This document shows, one piece after another, positions 50,051 to 58,965 of a stretch of DNA of 64,000 bases (positions are counted from its first letter, which is position 1; every line of letters starts with the position of its first letter). The notes beneath the pieces were generated by a model. It searched no databases. It saw only the letters and a program-made list of their open reading frames with translations, and was not told the DNA's origin. This DNA comes from Thermosynechococcus sichuanensis E542 (GTDB lineage Bacteria > Cyanobacteriota > Cyanobacteriia > Thermosynechococcales > Thermosynechococcaceae): NCBI RefSeq assembly GCF_003555505.1, contig NZ_CP032152.1, positions 434,001 to 498,000 of the forward strand, written 5' to 3'. A program made the translations under genes and the position numbers.

Positions 50051-51813
50051 AAGTCAAGCTCATCCTCTTCAGACCCTTCAGTAATTGCGGTGTCTGGACT
50101 TTCTCCCTCATCCGGTAGGCGAATGACCACTCCGTTAAAGAAGCGAGCCAGTTTTTCGGCGGATTCACGCACAGGATCGGGGGTAGTAGTGAGAGGGGGT
50201 GGGGGTGGTGGTTCTTCCCGTGGCCGAAAGGGAACGACGACAGCGGATTGCGGTGGCTCCTTGGTTTTTGGCGCAGGCTTGGTTTTGTGGGGCAGGGGAG
50301 CAATCTCAAAGGCGACTTTGATGCGGCGGCCTAGAACTTGGGAAAAGGCGGCTTCAATTTTGGCTTGGTTATTTTTGGTCAGATTTAACAGTGTTTGATT
50401 CACAATGCCGATGTGCACCTCGCGATCGCTAATTTGTCGCAGGTGACCATGTTGCGAGAGCAGCGCATAGGTACTCATTTGCATCTGCTGCAAAACCCGT
50501 AGCGCCTGCTCCCAAATAGCTTCGGTATTACTTACTTGCGGTTCAGGAGATGGCTTGGGTTCAGAAGCTGGAGCAACCGTGTCTTTAGTGTCTTTCGTTT
50601 GAACCTGTTTAACTTCCGATGCCTTGAGGGGGTTAGGCGCAGTAACCGCTTGCGACTCGCGGGAGACAATTGTCAGTTTCGGACTGGTGATTGCTGTAAC
50701 ATTTGCCACAGTGGATTGTGGTGCCGTCTCCGTCATCAGCCCTAGAAGGCTAATTTCCAGCCAGAGACGGGGTTGATTGCTCTGTTTGATTTGGCTTTCA
50801 CAGGTGCGCAGATGTTGTTGGGCCTGCAGAATCTCTTCAACGGACCATGTCTTAGCAAGGGCAATGAGTGCCTGCCAAGTTTCCGCTGTGAGGGCGACTA
50901 AGTCCTGCCGTTCAGGAACGGTTTTCGCCAAGAGCAGATCCCGATAGAGACTGGCCAGATTTTGCAGAATCGTCAGCGGATCGCGCCCCCGTTCCAGTAA
51001 TTGGCGGGTGTGCTCAAGAACCGCCACCGCATCGCGACGGGCGATCGCCCCCAACAATTGCCGCAGATCCTCTTCGGGTACTGCCCCGGCCAGTTGCCAA
51101 ACATGTTCTACCGTGATCCGTTCAGGGTATAGGCTCAACTGGTCTAGCAAGCTTTCCGCATCCCGCAGTCCCCCTTGGGACAATTGCGCCACCAGCGTCA
51201 AGGCCGCCGGTTCAATGTCAATTTGCTCCTTGTCAGCAATGTGCTGAAGGTGGGCAACCATCTCCCCAAGGGGAATCCGCCGAAAATCAAAGCGCTGACA
51301 GCGGGAAATAATCGTTGGCAGGACGCGCTGCGGATCCGTGGTGGCAAGGACAAAGACCACATGGGGCGGCGGCTCCTCTAGGGTTTTGAGGAGGGCATTG
51401 AAGGCCGACACACTGAGCATGTGGCATTCGTCAATCACATAAACCTTGTAGCGACACTGTACGGGGGCAAATTGTGCTTTCTCAATCAGTTCGCGAATGT
51501 TGTCCACCCCGGTGTGGCTAGCGGCATCAATTTCAATCACATCCAAACTGGTGCCATTGGCCACCTGCTGACAAACTTCGCACTGGCCACAGGGGTCGGG
51601 GGTCGGCTTGGGACTCTTCAAGCAGTTGAGGGATTTCGCCAGAATTCGCGCACTAGAGGTTTTGCCGGTGCCTCGTGGACCACAAAAAAGATAGGCAGGG
51701 GCAATGCGCTCTTTGAGTAGGGCTTGGGTCAGTGTGGTGGCGATCGCCCCTTGACCCACTAGATCTGCAAAGCGTTGGGGACGATACTTGTGATGCAGGG
51801 GTTCGTAGGTCAC
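50047..51813 (-). CDS. dnaX: DNA polymerase III gamma/tau subunit
   Basis: This 588-residue clamp-loader ATPase has Walker A FCGPRGTGKTSSARILAKSL, a zinc module CGQCEVCQQVANG, Walker B YVIDECHMLSVSAFNALLK (DExH variant), and sensor 1 VVFVLATTDPQRVLPTIISR. The C-terminal tau extension is present, with a Pro-rich and acidic tail. There is no intein, unlike the split dnaE/dnaX story in some cyanobacteria. The start is GTG at 51813 (MTYEPLHHKYRPQRFADLVG). A frameshift signal to make gamma is not obvious. Its stop interlocks with DUF309. Confidence 0.95.
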   Translation of the reverse strand: MTYEPLHHKYRPQRFADLVGQGAIATTLTQALLKERIAPAYLFCGPRGTGKTSSARILAKSLNCLKSPKPTPDPCGQCEVCQQVANGTSLDVIEIDAASHTGVDNIRELIEKAQFAPVQCRYKVYVIDECHMLSVSAFNALLKTLEEPPPHVVFVLATTDPQRVLPTIISRCQRFDFRRIPLGEMVAHLQHIADKEQIDIEPAALTLVAQLSQGGLRDAESLLDQLSLYPERITVEHVWQLAGAVPEEDLRQLLGAIARRDAVAVLEHTRQLLERGRDPLTILQNLASLYRDLLLAKTVPERQDLVALTAETWQALIALAKTWSVEEILQAQQHLRTCESQIKQSNQPRLWLEISLLGLMTETAPQSTVANVTAITSPKLTIVSRESQAVTAPNPLKASEVKQVQTKDTKDTVAPASEPKPSPEPQVSNTEAIWEQALRVLQQMQMSTYALLSQHGHLRQISDREVHIGIVNQTLLNLTKNNQAKIEAAFSQVLGRRIKVAFEIAPLPHKTKPAPKTKEPPQSAVVVPFRPREEPPPPPPLTTTPDPVRESAEKLARFFNGVVIRLPDEGESPDTAITEGSEEDELDF

Positions 51814-51970
51814 TGCTGGGCTGCAATGGATATGCCAGAAGACGCCGGTGGTTAAGGCAGCAAAGCAAAAAGGAAATGCCGCGCATGTTATTCTAACAGG
51901 CCAACGATGGCGACCGGCTCGCTGTCGGCGATCGCCCCTTATGCGTCCCCGATGGAACCAGCCCTAGCCC

Positions 51971-52177
51971 CTAGAACCAACCTTTTTTACTGGCAATATA
52001 CGTTCTATGGAATTCTTCATCACTCTTGGTACCGCAGGTCAAAAGACTCACCAAGAGCATAATCAAGCCCTCAGTGTTGTAGCCAAGCACAAATTTGTGA
52101 ATGCCGAAGGCACCCAAGAGGATACCGCAAATGCCGGCTGCCACTTTCTTCCCTGAAATATCGGAATTTGAGGTCAT
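51971..52177 (-). CDS. TM2-domain protein lacking its second helix
   Basis: The protein is 68 residues: MTSNSDISGKKVAAGICGIL, then LGAFGIHKFVLGYNTEGLIM, LLVSLLTCGTKSDEEFHRTY, IASKKGWF. Cyanobacterial TM2 proteins read LLTCG-IG... with a second membrane helix before TKSDEEF. Here LLTCG joins directly to TKSDEEF, so about 18-20 residues (one helix) are missing in frame. The C-terminal SDEEF..IASKKGWF is intact. This suggests a recent in-frame deletion, leaving a one-helix protein, or a sequencing artefact. It lies downstream of ndhN on the same strand. Confidence 0.75.
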   Translation of the reverse strand: MTSNSDISGKKVAAGICGILLGAFGIHKFVLGYNTEGLIMLLVSLLTCGTKSDEEFHRTYIASKKGWF

Positions 52178-52307
52178 CGTCCCTTCCCCAATGGTTATTT
52201 TTGATACAGCGCGATCGCGCCTTCTTGGCCTATATCCTTCAGGGTTTCAGTGGAACTGTCAAGGGGGAAGTAGGCAGTTTGTTAATTGAGGCCAGCAATG
52301 TGCAGTC

Positions 52308-52760
52308 TTAAGCGGCAGTGACCCAATCGGCAAGGGGTTCCCAGCGCACAGAGCGATCGCCCCCCACTTCCACCACCACTTTGAATTTCGGCAGCGTCTG
52401 GGTCAACTGTGCCAAGTAGGCAAATTCCTGCTTTGAGAGGCGTTTACCATCAATCAGCCACAGCACTAAGCCTTTGGCGTTAGGAGGGAGATTTTCCAAG
52501 TGATAGGTAACAAGAGGAGGCTGGAAATATACCCGAATGTTCTCCTTGCCTGTGTGAGCCGGACGAATCCCGTGCTCTTGGGTCAGGTAGGCGGCTAAAT
52601 CCCCCAAGCCGGGTGCGCTCATATGCAGGGTGGTATAGCCCTTGGAACGCAGTCGCCGTTGATAGCGCCCCTCAAAGCCGCCCTCCGGCGGAACAAAGAG
52701 TGCCAATGCCCCAGCGGACTCTAAATCTTTAACAAATTGATAGCCAGCCAACAGACCCAT
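52308..52760 (-). CDS. ndhN: NDH-1 subunit N
   Basis: This 150-residue protein of the cyanobacterial NDH-1 complex begins MGLLAGYQFVKDLESAGALA and continues with LFVPPEGGFEGRYQRRLRSK, GYTTLHMSAPGLGDLAAYLT and PNAKGLVLWLIDGKRLSKQE. NdhN is one of the oxygenic-type subunits of the peripheral arm that takes part in cyclic electron flow and CO2 uptake. It starts at ATG 52760 and lies 69 nt after DUF1614 on the same strand. The window's other NDH-1 piece is the NdhP-like peptide at 29250. Confidence 0.93.
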   Translation of the reverse strand: MGLLAGYQFVKDLESAGALALFVPPEGGFEGRYQRRLRSKGYTTLHMSAPGLGDLAAYLTQEHGIRPAHTGKENIRVYFQPPLVTYHLENLPPNAKGLVLWLIDGKRLSKQEFAYLAQLTQTLPKFKVVVEVGGDRSVRWEPLADWVTAA

Positions 52761-52829
52761 AGATCTTTTCTCACAGGTTTCAGCGTTCCATCCAGCACTT
52801 TACCATGCACATTCCTGCTGCGGGTATGC

Positions 52830-53501
52830 CTAAGTTAATAGCAGTGCAAATAACCCACATAAGGCAATACCATCAAAGACACCTGCACCCCCAATACTCA
52901 GTACCCCTGCCGACATCCGCTCAATTTCCCGTAGGTGGAGTAAATCTGCTCCAATCAGGGTTCCCAGCACACCGCCGGCAAAGGCAATAGGTGCCGCCGC
53001 CACGCCCCCAGAAATCAAAATCGCCGCCATTGCTGCCGTCAGGGGGGCGACCAAGGCATTCATTTGAATACCAATTCCCGGTACCACCTGAGCAGAGTAG
53101 TAACTGACAGCGGCCACGATCGCCGTCACCAAGAGAATCGCCAAGGGACTGACGCGGCTAAATTGATAGAGGGCTAGCACCGTCGGGATCAAGCCGCCCC
53201 CCACATTCAGTGCCACAATCGTCTTCTGCTCAATTTTGCGCAGGGGAATGCCCCAAAACCGGCTCAACCAGAGTTCCTCAAAGTCGGGAACGATGGCTAC
53301 TGTGGAAACCCGCTCATAGAGGGGGATATTAATCGTACTGCCGAGAATCACCAGCAGCAGTAAAACTGAGGCAGCAGTGGGTGAAAAGCCCAACTTGGCA
53401 ACGGCTACCTGTACGGCATCGAGGGCGATCGCCAGCCACAGGAAAGGCAGCGACAGCAGCAGCAGCACAAAGAGGAGAGCGGTAACGGGCAGATAAATCA
53501 T
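52830..53501 (-). CDS. DUF1614 membrane protein
   Basis: This 223-residue integral membrane protein has about six to seven helices, starting LPVTALLFVLLLLSLPFLWL, with LLLLVILGSTINIPLYERVS and GGLIPTVLALYQFSRVSPLA. It ends with SAGVLSIGGAGVFDGIALCG. The pattern fits DUF1614, a membrane family found in cyanobacteria and thermophiles with no known function. It starts 17 nt after the FHA-kinase stop, suggesting joint transcription with the kinase. It is followed by ndhN. Confidence 0.85.
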   Translation of the reverse strand: MIYLPVTALLFVLLLLSLPFLWLAIALDAVQVAVAKLGFSPTAASVLLLLVILGSTINIPLYERVSTVAIVPDFEELWLSRFWGIPLRKIEQKTIVALNVGGGLIPTVLALYQFSRVSPLAILLVTAIVAAVSYYSAQVVPGIGIQMNALVAPLTAAMAAILISGGVAAAPIAFAGGVLGTLIGADLLHLREIERMSAGVLSIGGAGVFDGIALCGLFALLLT

Positions 53502-53518
53502 AGGAATTGACGATCACG

Positions 53519-54760
53519 TTAAACTTGCAAGGATTCTTGGGGCAACTCAGCAACAGCCTCCTTGAGGGCTTTGGCTAGGGCAATGGCGGAAGGATAGCGA
53601 TCGGGCAACAGGGGCGCCGTGGCACGGTGCAACACCTGTTTCAAGGGGTCGGGAATCTCTGGGCGATCCGAAACATCGAGGCGATGGCAACCATCACGGT
53701 GGTGATAGAAGCGAATCGGACTATCCCCTAATAGTAAAAAAGCTAATGTTGCCCCCACTGCAAACAAATCCGACTGAATGGTGGGTTTGCCCATGATCTG
53801 TTCGGGGGCACTGTAGCCCTCCACGGCGATGCGGGTGCCACCGGGGGAATGCCCTAGTTCTTTGACCGCCCCAAAGTCAATCAAAACAATTTGGTTATCC
53901 CGCGATCGCACCAGCAGGTTGCTGGGTTTAAGGTCACGGTGAATTACCGGTGGATCCTGGTTGTGCAGATAGTCCAAAACACCACAGGTTTGAATCATCC
54001 ACTGCACCGCCTGGGGAATCGGTACCGCACCATTGCGCAGCACCCAGCGCTCTAGGTCAATGCCATGAATGAGTTCCATGACCAAATAGCTTTTCCCATC
54101 TTCGACAAAAAAGTCATAAAAGCGGGGGATCCCTGCATGGTCAAGGAGTTGTAAGATACGAGCTTCCCGTTCAAAGAGTTCCTGTGCCTTCTCATTGCCC
54201 TCCATATCAGACCGCAGTTCTTTGAGAACCCGCACCTCCGGCACGCCATTCCATCCCCCAGGGGGTTGCGCCTCACAGGCTAAGTAGGTCGTGCCAATTC
54301 CGCCATGCCCTAAAAGGCGCAGGATGTGATAGTTGCGTACAGTGCGCTGCACATTGAGGGGTTGACCACAGTGAATGCAAAACAGATTCCCCGGCCTATT
54401 GCCGGCATGGGTACACTCACTGAGGGTGGGCGCACTGCGGCGAAAGGTTTGCTCATGGAATTCAAGAATCGGACCTGTGGGGCCTAGCTGAATGAGGCTG
54501 CCACTGGCAAGTTTGCTCTCATCAACAAGGCGACCATCAACAAACGTCCCGATCGCCCCCAAACTTTTGAGATACCAACGACCGAGATTTTCTGCATCCC
54601 GATAGCAACGCAGTTCGGCATGATAGCGACTAATGAGAATATCATTGAGAATAACATCGTTGTCGGCGGCGCGACCAATGCGAATGGTCGTCTTAACTGG
54701 AAAACGCCATGTTTTGATCGGGGTACGTTTCCAAGGGTCTAACAGGTGCAGGATAATCAC
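53519..54760 (-). CDS. FHA-domain Ser/Thr protein kinase with zinc ribbon
   Basis: The protein is 413 residues. An FHA domain (about 27-95: IRIGRAADNDVILNDILISR, YHAEL) is followed by a zinc-ribbon-like segment (CTHAGNRPGNLFCIHCGQPL), then a kinase domain from about residue 145. The Gly loop is LLGHGGIGTTYLA, the Lys lies in VRVLKEL, the catalytic loop is HRDLKPSNLLVRSRDNQ, and DFGAVKEL stands for DFG. The start is GTG at 54760. Zinc ribbon followed by kinase is the same layout as the second kinase at 55204, suggesting a shared origin. The FHA domain could bind a partner after phosphorylation. Confidence 0.9.
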   Translation of the reverse strand: MIILHLLDPWKRTPIKTWRFPVKTTIRIGRAADNDVILNDILISRYHAELRCYRDAENLGRWYLKSLGAIGTFVDGRLVDESKLASGSLIQLGPTGPILEFHEQTFRRSAPTLSECTHAGNRPGNLFCIHCGQPLNVQRTVRNYHILRLLGHGGIGTTYLACEAQPPGGWNGVPEVRVLKELRSDMEGNEKAQELFEREARILQLLDHAGIPRFYDFFVEDGKSYLVMELIHGIDLERWVLRNGAVPIPQAVQWMIQTCGVLDYLHNQDPPVIHRDLKPSNLLVRSRDNQIVLIDFGAVKELGHSPGGTRIAVEGYSAPEQIMGKPTIQSDLFAVGATLAFLLLGDSPIRFYHHRDGCHRLDVSDRPEIPDPLKQVLHRATAPLLPDRYPSAIALAKALKEAVAELPQESLQV

Positions 54761-55031
54761 AGGCGTGCAACTGCCACAGCAAACTAAAGCCCTTTTACCA
54801 TGGATAGAACACGTTCAAAACAGCGAAAGCCACTATGAGGATCAGGACTGCGTCCCCTTAACGTATCCCACCTTTTAGAGCAGGGCTGTAATCAGAATTT
54901 AGCCTATTTTCTTCCGCTTTGCGGATGCTCGCTCTCGTTTGCCATGCAGGGGACGAGATCATCAATTTAGTTTCACTTGCCAATGCGCAGGGTTCCCGCT
55001 GCTGCCAAAGCATAGTAAGCTAGAGAATAGT

Positions 55032-55104
<73 letters not shown>

Positions 55105-55203
55105 TTTGCCAAGTTTTGCCCAAACACTCTTGCTTTTTCAGCTCAGCCTTGCCTGCCATGACAGCACTATGATGATCAAGGAAACGATCGCGCCATCCCT
55201 GCC

Positions 55204-56712
55204 ATGCTTGTCTATTGCACCCGTCCCCACTGTAGTCGTCCCCAAAACGATGTTCCAGACTTAGACAACCCCAACAAACGCTATAGCCGTGTGGCGGAAC
55301 GATTTTGTACGGCCTGTGGGATGCCCTTGATTCTACGGGGACGATATGTTGCAGAGCGGCTTTTAGGGCGGGGGGGCTTCGGGGCGGCCTATCTAGCACG
55401 GGATTTGGATACCCCCGGTCGGCGCGAGTGCGTGATTAAACAGTTTATGCCGATGATGTCTGATCCCCAGAGTCGGCAAAAAGCACTGGAACTCTTTGAG
55501 CGGGAGGGACAAGTGCTCGATCAACTGGGGCAGCATGCCCAGATTCCAGACTTACTGGCCTTTTTTGCTGAAGAAGTCCCCAGTGTAGATGGCCAAGGGG
55601 TAGAGCAGTATTTCTACTTGGTACAGGAATATATTGACGGCGAAACCCTCGAGGATGAACTGGCTCAACAGGGATGCTTTAGCGAAGAACAGGTGCGGCA
55701 GGTACTGCGGGAACTCCTACCCGTGTTGCAGTACGTCCATGACCACGGCTCAATCCACCGTGACATTAAGCTCTCGAATATCATGCGCCAGCACCCCAGC
55801 AAGACCAAGTTTCCCGGCCAAGGGCGGCTCTATCTGCTGGATTTTGGTGCGGTGAAGCAGATTTCCCAAGCAGGTGGACAGCAAGGACACTTTACGGGCA
55901 TTTATACCCAATACTATGCGCCACCAGAACAAGCGCGGGGGGAGCGGGTCTATCCCAGTTCAGATCTCTATGCCTTGGCTGTCACCTGTATTGTGCTGCT
56001 GACAGGTAAAGACCCGAGTCAACTATTTGATGCCTATAACAACCGTTGGGATTGGCATTCCTATGCCCAAGTCAGTCCACAACTGCAAGCCATCTTGGAT
56101 CGCATGCTGCAACCGGCGCCTAGCGATCGCTACCAATCTGCCGCAGAGGTCTTAGCGGACTTAAATGCTTCTCCTGCCTCTGCCCCAGCACCACCCCCAC
56201 CACCGCAACCAGTCGTCCCCCCCTCCCCACCGCCCCCACCAGTAACGCCACCAGTTCTGTCGCAACTCGTACCTCCGCCTTCACCTAGCCCGGTGACGCC
56301 ACCGACAAGCACACCGCGTCCGAAAGCACAACCGACCCGCCAGCCGGCACCCCCCTTACCGGCATTGAAAATTCTCATTGGCGCTGGCTTTACAGGCTTT
56401 GAAATGACGGCCTTGGGGTTGATGATTTTTAGCTTGATGACGGCTTGGCAGTTACCCGTTGGTGTCAGTGCTGGCCTGATGGGTGCGTTGTTTGCCCTCT
56501 TGGTCTTTATGCAATACAAACGCTGGATTGAACACTGGGAACAGTTGATCATTGCGGTCATTTCAGGGGCAGTGCTCTTTTTTGTGCCCCTCTTGCAAGC
56601 GGGATTAGGGGGTGTGACAGCGCTGCTCATTTGTGGTTTAGTGGGGTTGGGTTGCGTGGTCATGGGCAACATCTTTTTGCTGATTTACAATATCTTGGCG
56701 CGGTTCCTGTAG
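55204..56712 (+). CDS. Zinc-ribbon Ser/Thr protein kinase with C-terminal membrane domain
   Basis: The protein is 502 residues. An N-terminal zinc ribbon (CTRPHCSRPQN and RFCTACGMPL, four Cys) precedes the kinase. Its Gly loop is LLGRGGFGAAYLARD, the Lys is in ECVIKQF, the catalytic loop is HRDIKLSNIM and DFGAVKQI replaces DFG. A Pro-rich linker of about 60 residues (PPPPPQPVVPPSPPPPP) leads to a membrane domain of about four helices (about 390-502). It resembles cyanobacterial Spk kinases. The next gene (MBL) starts 10 nt later, then PsiE, so the three probably form one operon. Confidence 0.9.
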   Translation: MLVYCTRPHCSRPQNDVPDLDNPNKRYSRVAERFCTACGMPLILRGRYVAERLLGRGGFGAAYLARDLDTPGRRECVIKQFMPMMSDPQSRQKALELFEREGQVLDQLGQHAQIPDLLAFFAEEVPSVDGQGVEQYFYLVQEYIDGETLEDELAQQGCFSEEQVRQVLRELLPVLQYVHDHGSIHRDIKLSNIMRQHPSKTKFPGQGRLYLLDFGAVKQISQAGGQQGHFTGIYTQYYAPPEQARGERVYPSSDLYALAVTCIVLLTGKDPSQLFDAYNNRWDWHSYAQVSPQLQAILDRMLQPAPSDRYQSAAEVLADLNASPASAPAPPPPPQPVVPPSPPPPPVTPPVLSQLVPPPSPSPVTPPTSTPRPKAQPTRQPAPPLPALKILIGAGFTGFEMTALGLMIFSLMTAWQLPVGVSAGLMGALFALLVFMQYKRWIEHWEQLIIAVISGAVLFFVPLLQAGLGGVTALLICGLVGLGCVVMGNIFLLIYNILARFL

Positions 56713-56722
56713 GAGCGGGGGA

Positions 56723-57478
56723 ATGCAGTTAACGTGGTTGGAGAGCAATACTTGGTTGTGGGAGCTGGGTTGTACGCGGATTTTGGTTGATCCGTGGTTT
56801 GTGGGGGCACTGACCTTTGGCAATACGCCTTGGCTCTTTCAGGCGGAGCGATCCCGCCCCTGTGCCCTGCCGACCGATGTGGATGTCATTTTGCTCTCCC
56901 AAGGGTTACCGGATCACTGCCATGAACCTACCCTCCGCGCCTGCGATCGCGCCCTACCGGTCATTGCCTCCCCCAGTGCTGCCAAAGTTGCCCAGAGCCT
57001 TGGCTTTGAAACAGTGATTGCCCTTCGCCCCCACCAAACCCACACGTACCGCGATCTGACAATTCAAGCCACGAAAGGTGCTAGCATTGGCTCTCGTCAA
57101 CAAGAAAATGGCTATATTCTGCGCTGTGGCAGTCAAACCCTTTACTATGAACCCCACGGTTGCCATGATTCGTGGCTGCGCACCTACGGCAAGGTGGATG
57201 TGGTGATTACACCTCTGTTGGATGTCTGTTTACCCGTGGTGGGTGCGATTCTCAAGGGGGGCAAAACGGCATTGGAATTAGGGCAATGGCTTCAGCCCAA
57301 GGTGATGATCACCACCGCTGGCAATGGGAGTTTGCGCCTTCAGGGATGGCTACCGCGACTGCTCTCGGTCAAAGGCACCCTTGAGGAACTGCAAGCCCAA
57401 TTTCAGCGGCGCAATTTAGACACCCGTCTTGTAGAACCTGTGGCCTACACTCCTCTTTTGCTTCTGGCTGAGGTCTAG
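56723..57478 (+). CDS. MBL-fold hydrolase, UlaG-like
   Basis: This 251-residue protein looks like the UlaG-type metallo-beta-lactamase group: MQLTWLESNTWLWELGCTRI then LVDPWFVGALTFG (the first metal Asp region) and SQGLPDHCHEPTLRA, where the normal HxHxDH becomes QGLPDHCH. The first His pair is therefore altered, so metal binding and activity are doubtful. ILRCGSQTLYYEPHGCHDSW carries another His pair. It is common in cyanobacteria as an uncharacterised MBL protein. It lies between the zinc-ribbon kinase and PsiE. Confidence 0.8.
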   Translation: MQLTWLESNTWLWELGCTRILVDPWFVGALTFGNTPWLFQAERSRPCALPTDVDVILLSQGLPDHCHEPTLRACDRALPVIASPSAAKVAQSLGFETVIALRPHQTHTYRDLTIQATKGASIGSRQQENGYILRCGSQTLYYEPHGCHDSWLRTYGKVDVVITPLLDVCLPVVGAILKGGKTALELGQWLQPKVMITTAGNGSLRLQGWLPRLLSVKGTLEELQAQFQRRNLDTRLVEPVAYTPLLLLAEV

Positions 57479-57480
57479 GG

Positions 57481-57972
57481 ATGCGATCTTGGGGGCGGCC
57501 TTTGATCCGCTTGTGGCAAGAGACAGTTCTTCTCCTTCGGGACAATCAGCGGTTTTTGCAGTTACTCAGTCAGATTGAGGGAATCGCGACCCGGGTGCTG
57601 GCGATTGGGATGCTGCTGGTGGTTATCGTCGCCATTATTGATTTGGGGCGAATTTTGACCGTAGAGCTATTCTCACCGCCCTTGGGGCAGTTTAGTTTTG
57701 AACTGGTGAAAATCTTTGGCCTCTTTCTCAATGTGCTTGTGGCCTTGGAGATCCTCGAAAATATCACTGCCTACTTGAAAACCCACGTCTCGTCGCAAAT
57801 CGTTGAGCTGGTGATTGTTACGTCTCTGATTGCCATTGCCCGCAAAATTATCATTTTGGATATTAGTCAACCGGAAACCGTGGCGAAGCTTTTGGGGCTG
57901 GCGATCGCCATCTTGGCCTTGTCTGCCAGTTACTGGATTGTGCGTCGTCTAAACTACCGGCGGCGTCCCTGA
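57481..57972 (+). CDS. PsiE-like membrane protein
   Basis: This 163-residue protein has four hydrophobic helices (VLAIGMLLVVIVAIIDLGRI; LVKIFGLFLNVLVALEILEN; VELVIVTSLIAIARKIII; LGLAIAILALSASYWIV). The layout and the motif LEILENITAYLK fit the phosphate-starvation-inducible PsiE family; the function is unknown. It starts 2 nt after the MBL stop, so is co-transcribed with it and the kinase. The last 24 bases overlap the end of tyrA on the other strand. Confidence 0.83.
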   Translation: MRSWGRPLIRLWQETVLLLRDNQRFLQLLSQIEGIATRVLAIGMLLVVIVAIIDLGRILTVELFSPPLGQFSFELVKIFGLFLNVLVALEILENITAYLKTHVSSQIVELVIVTSLIAIARKIIILDISQPETVAKLLGLAIAILALSASYWIVRRLNYRRRP

Positions 57973-58812
57973 AGGATAGACCTGCTCGCGGTAGGCTTGC
58001 GCCTCTTCTAAGGTGGTGTGCAGCCGCTCCCAGTCCTCCTGCTCCACTTGGCGAATCAGATCATCAAGGGTGGCACGGTAGTGGATCAGGCAGTGGCGCA
58101 CCGCCGCGCGGTTATATTCGGCCATCATCCGTCCCAACGCTGGATTGCCGCCCCCCACACGGCTGGTATCGCGAAAGCCGGAGCTGGCCAACTGCTGTGC
58201 AAGCTTCCGAATCGGCTCATTGGCTTCTTGGGCATTCGCCAAAAGCAGGGCCGCACTCACTAGGACGGGAAGGTGGGAAATCCAAGCAACGGCGCGATCG
58301 TGATCCGCCGGGGTGGCATAGAGTAGCTTGGCGCCGAGATCGTTGACCACGCCAGCCACACAGTCAATGGCCGCACTGTCAGTGTAGAGAGTTGGGGTGA
58401 GAACATAGGGGGCATTCTCAAAGAGATGGGCTTGCGCCGCTTCAATGCCGGATTCTGCGGTACCGGCCATGGGGTGACCACCCACATAGCGAGGCCAGAG
58501 TTTTTCAAGGGCAGGGACAATTTCTCCCTTGACGGATCCGACATCTGTTAGCACCGTTTCTGGACTGAGATAAGGTCTAATGTCCAAGGCCACAGGGAGG
58601 ATGCTGCCAATGGGGGGACAGAGAAACACCAGATCAAGGGCACGCAAAATTTCTGGCTCCGTACTGCCCCAGTCAATGGCTCCCTTGGCGATCGCCCGCT
58701 CACAGGTTTCTGGGCGCCGACTTAACCCAACCACATAGTGCCCCTTTGCCCGCAAATCAATGCCCAGGGAACCCCCAATCAGTCCCAGCCCGACGATGCC
58801 AATCCGCAGCAT
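57949..58812 (-). CDS. tyrA: Prephenate/arogenate dehydrogenase
   Basis: This 287-residue enzyme of tyrosine synthesis begins with the NAD(P) motif MLRIGIVGLGLIGGSLGIDL, and shows LVFLCPPIGSILPVALDIRP, VLTDVGSVKGEIVPALEKLW, GGHPMAGTAESGIEAAQAHL and FRDTSRVGGGNPALGRMMAE. Cyanobacterial TyrA usually prefers arogenate and NADP; the sequence by eye does not decide. The ATG at 58812 is selected; the frame is open to 58932, but that part is not conserved in look. It is divergent from the HtrA gene. Confidence 0.92.
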   Translation of the reverse strand: MLRIGIVGLGLIGGSLGIDLRAKGHYVVGLSRRPETCERAIAKGAIDWGSTEPEILRALDLVFLCPPIGSILPVALDIRPYLSPETVLTDVGSVKGEIVPALEKLWPRYVGGHPMAGTAESGIEAAQAHLFENAPYVLTPTLYTDSAAIDCVAGVVNDLGAKLLYATPADHDRAVAWISHLPVLVSAALLLANAQEANEPIRKLAQQLASSGFRDTSRVGGGNPALGRMMAEYNRAAVRHCLIHYRATLDDLIRQVEQEDWERLHTTLEEAQAYREQVYPSGTPPVV

Positions 58813-58965
58813 ACTGCCCCTAACGTTGAATACCTTTACGATTCTGACATTGCTTCTTGTTCTGAGGGAGATTCCCCGCCTATGCAGATTTGTGCTTTGG
58901 CTGCCTAGGCAGAGGGGGTGGCTTCGATACAATCAGAGATAAATCTGTTGCGCTTTAGGCCACCA

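Noticed and set aside
50047-51813. Intein in dnaX
   Set aside because: The ATPase domain is continuous, without insertion, from Walker A to sensor motifs.
55105-55203. Second tRNA or terminator after tRNA-Thr
   Set aside because: No second cloverleaf and no clear GC hairpin with a T-run could be found.
56130-56672. 180-codon minus-strand frame inside the second kinase gene
   Set aside because: It mirrors the Pro-rich linker and membrane helices of the kinase; the Gly-rich translation is a shadow.
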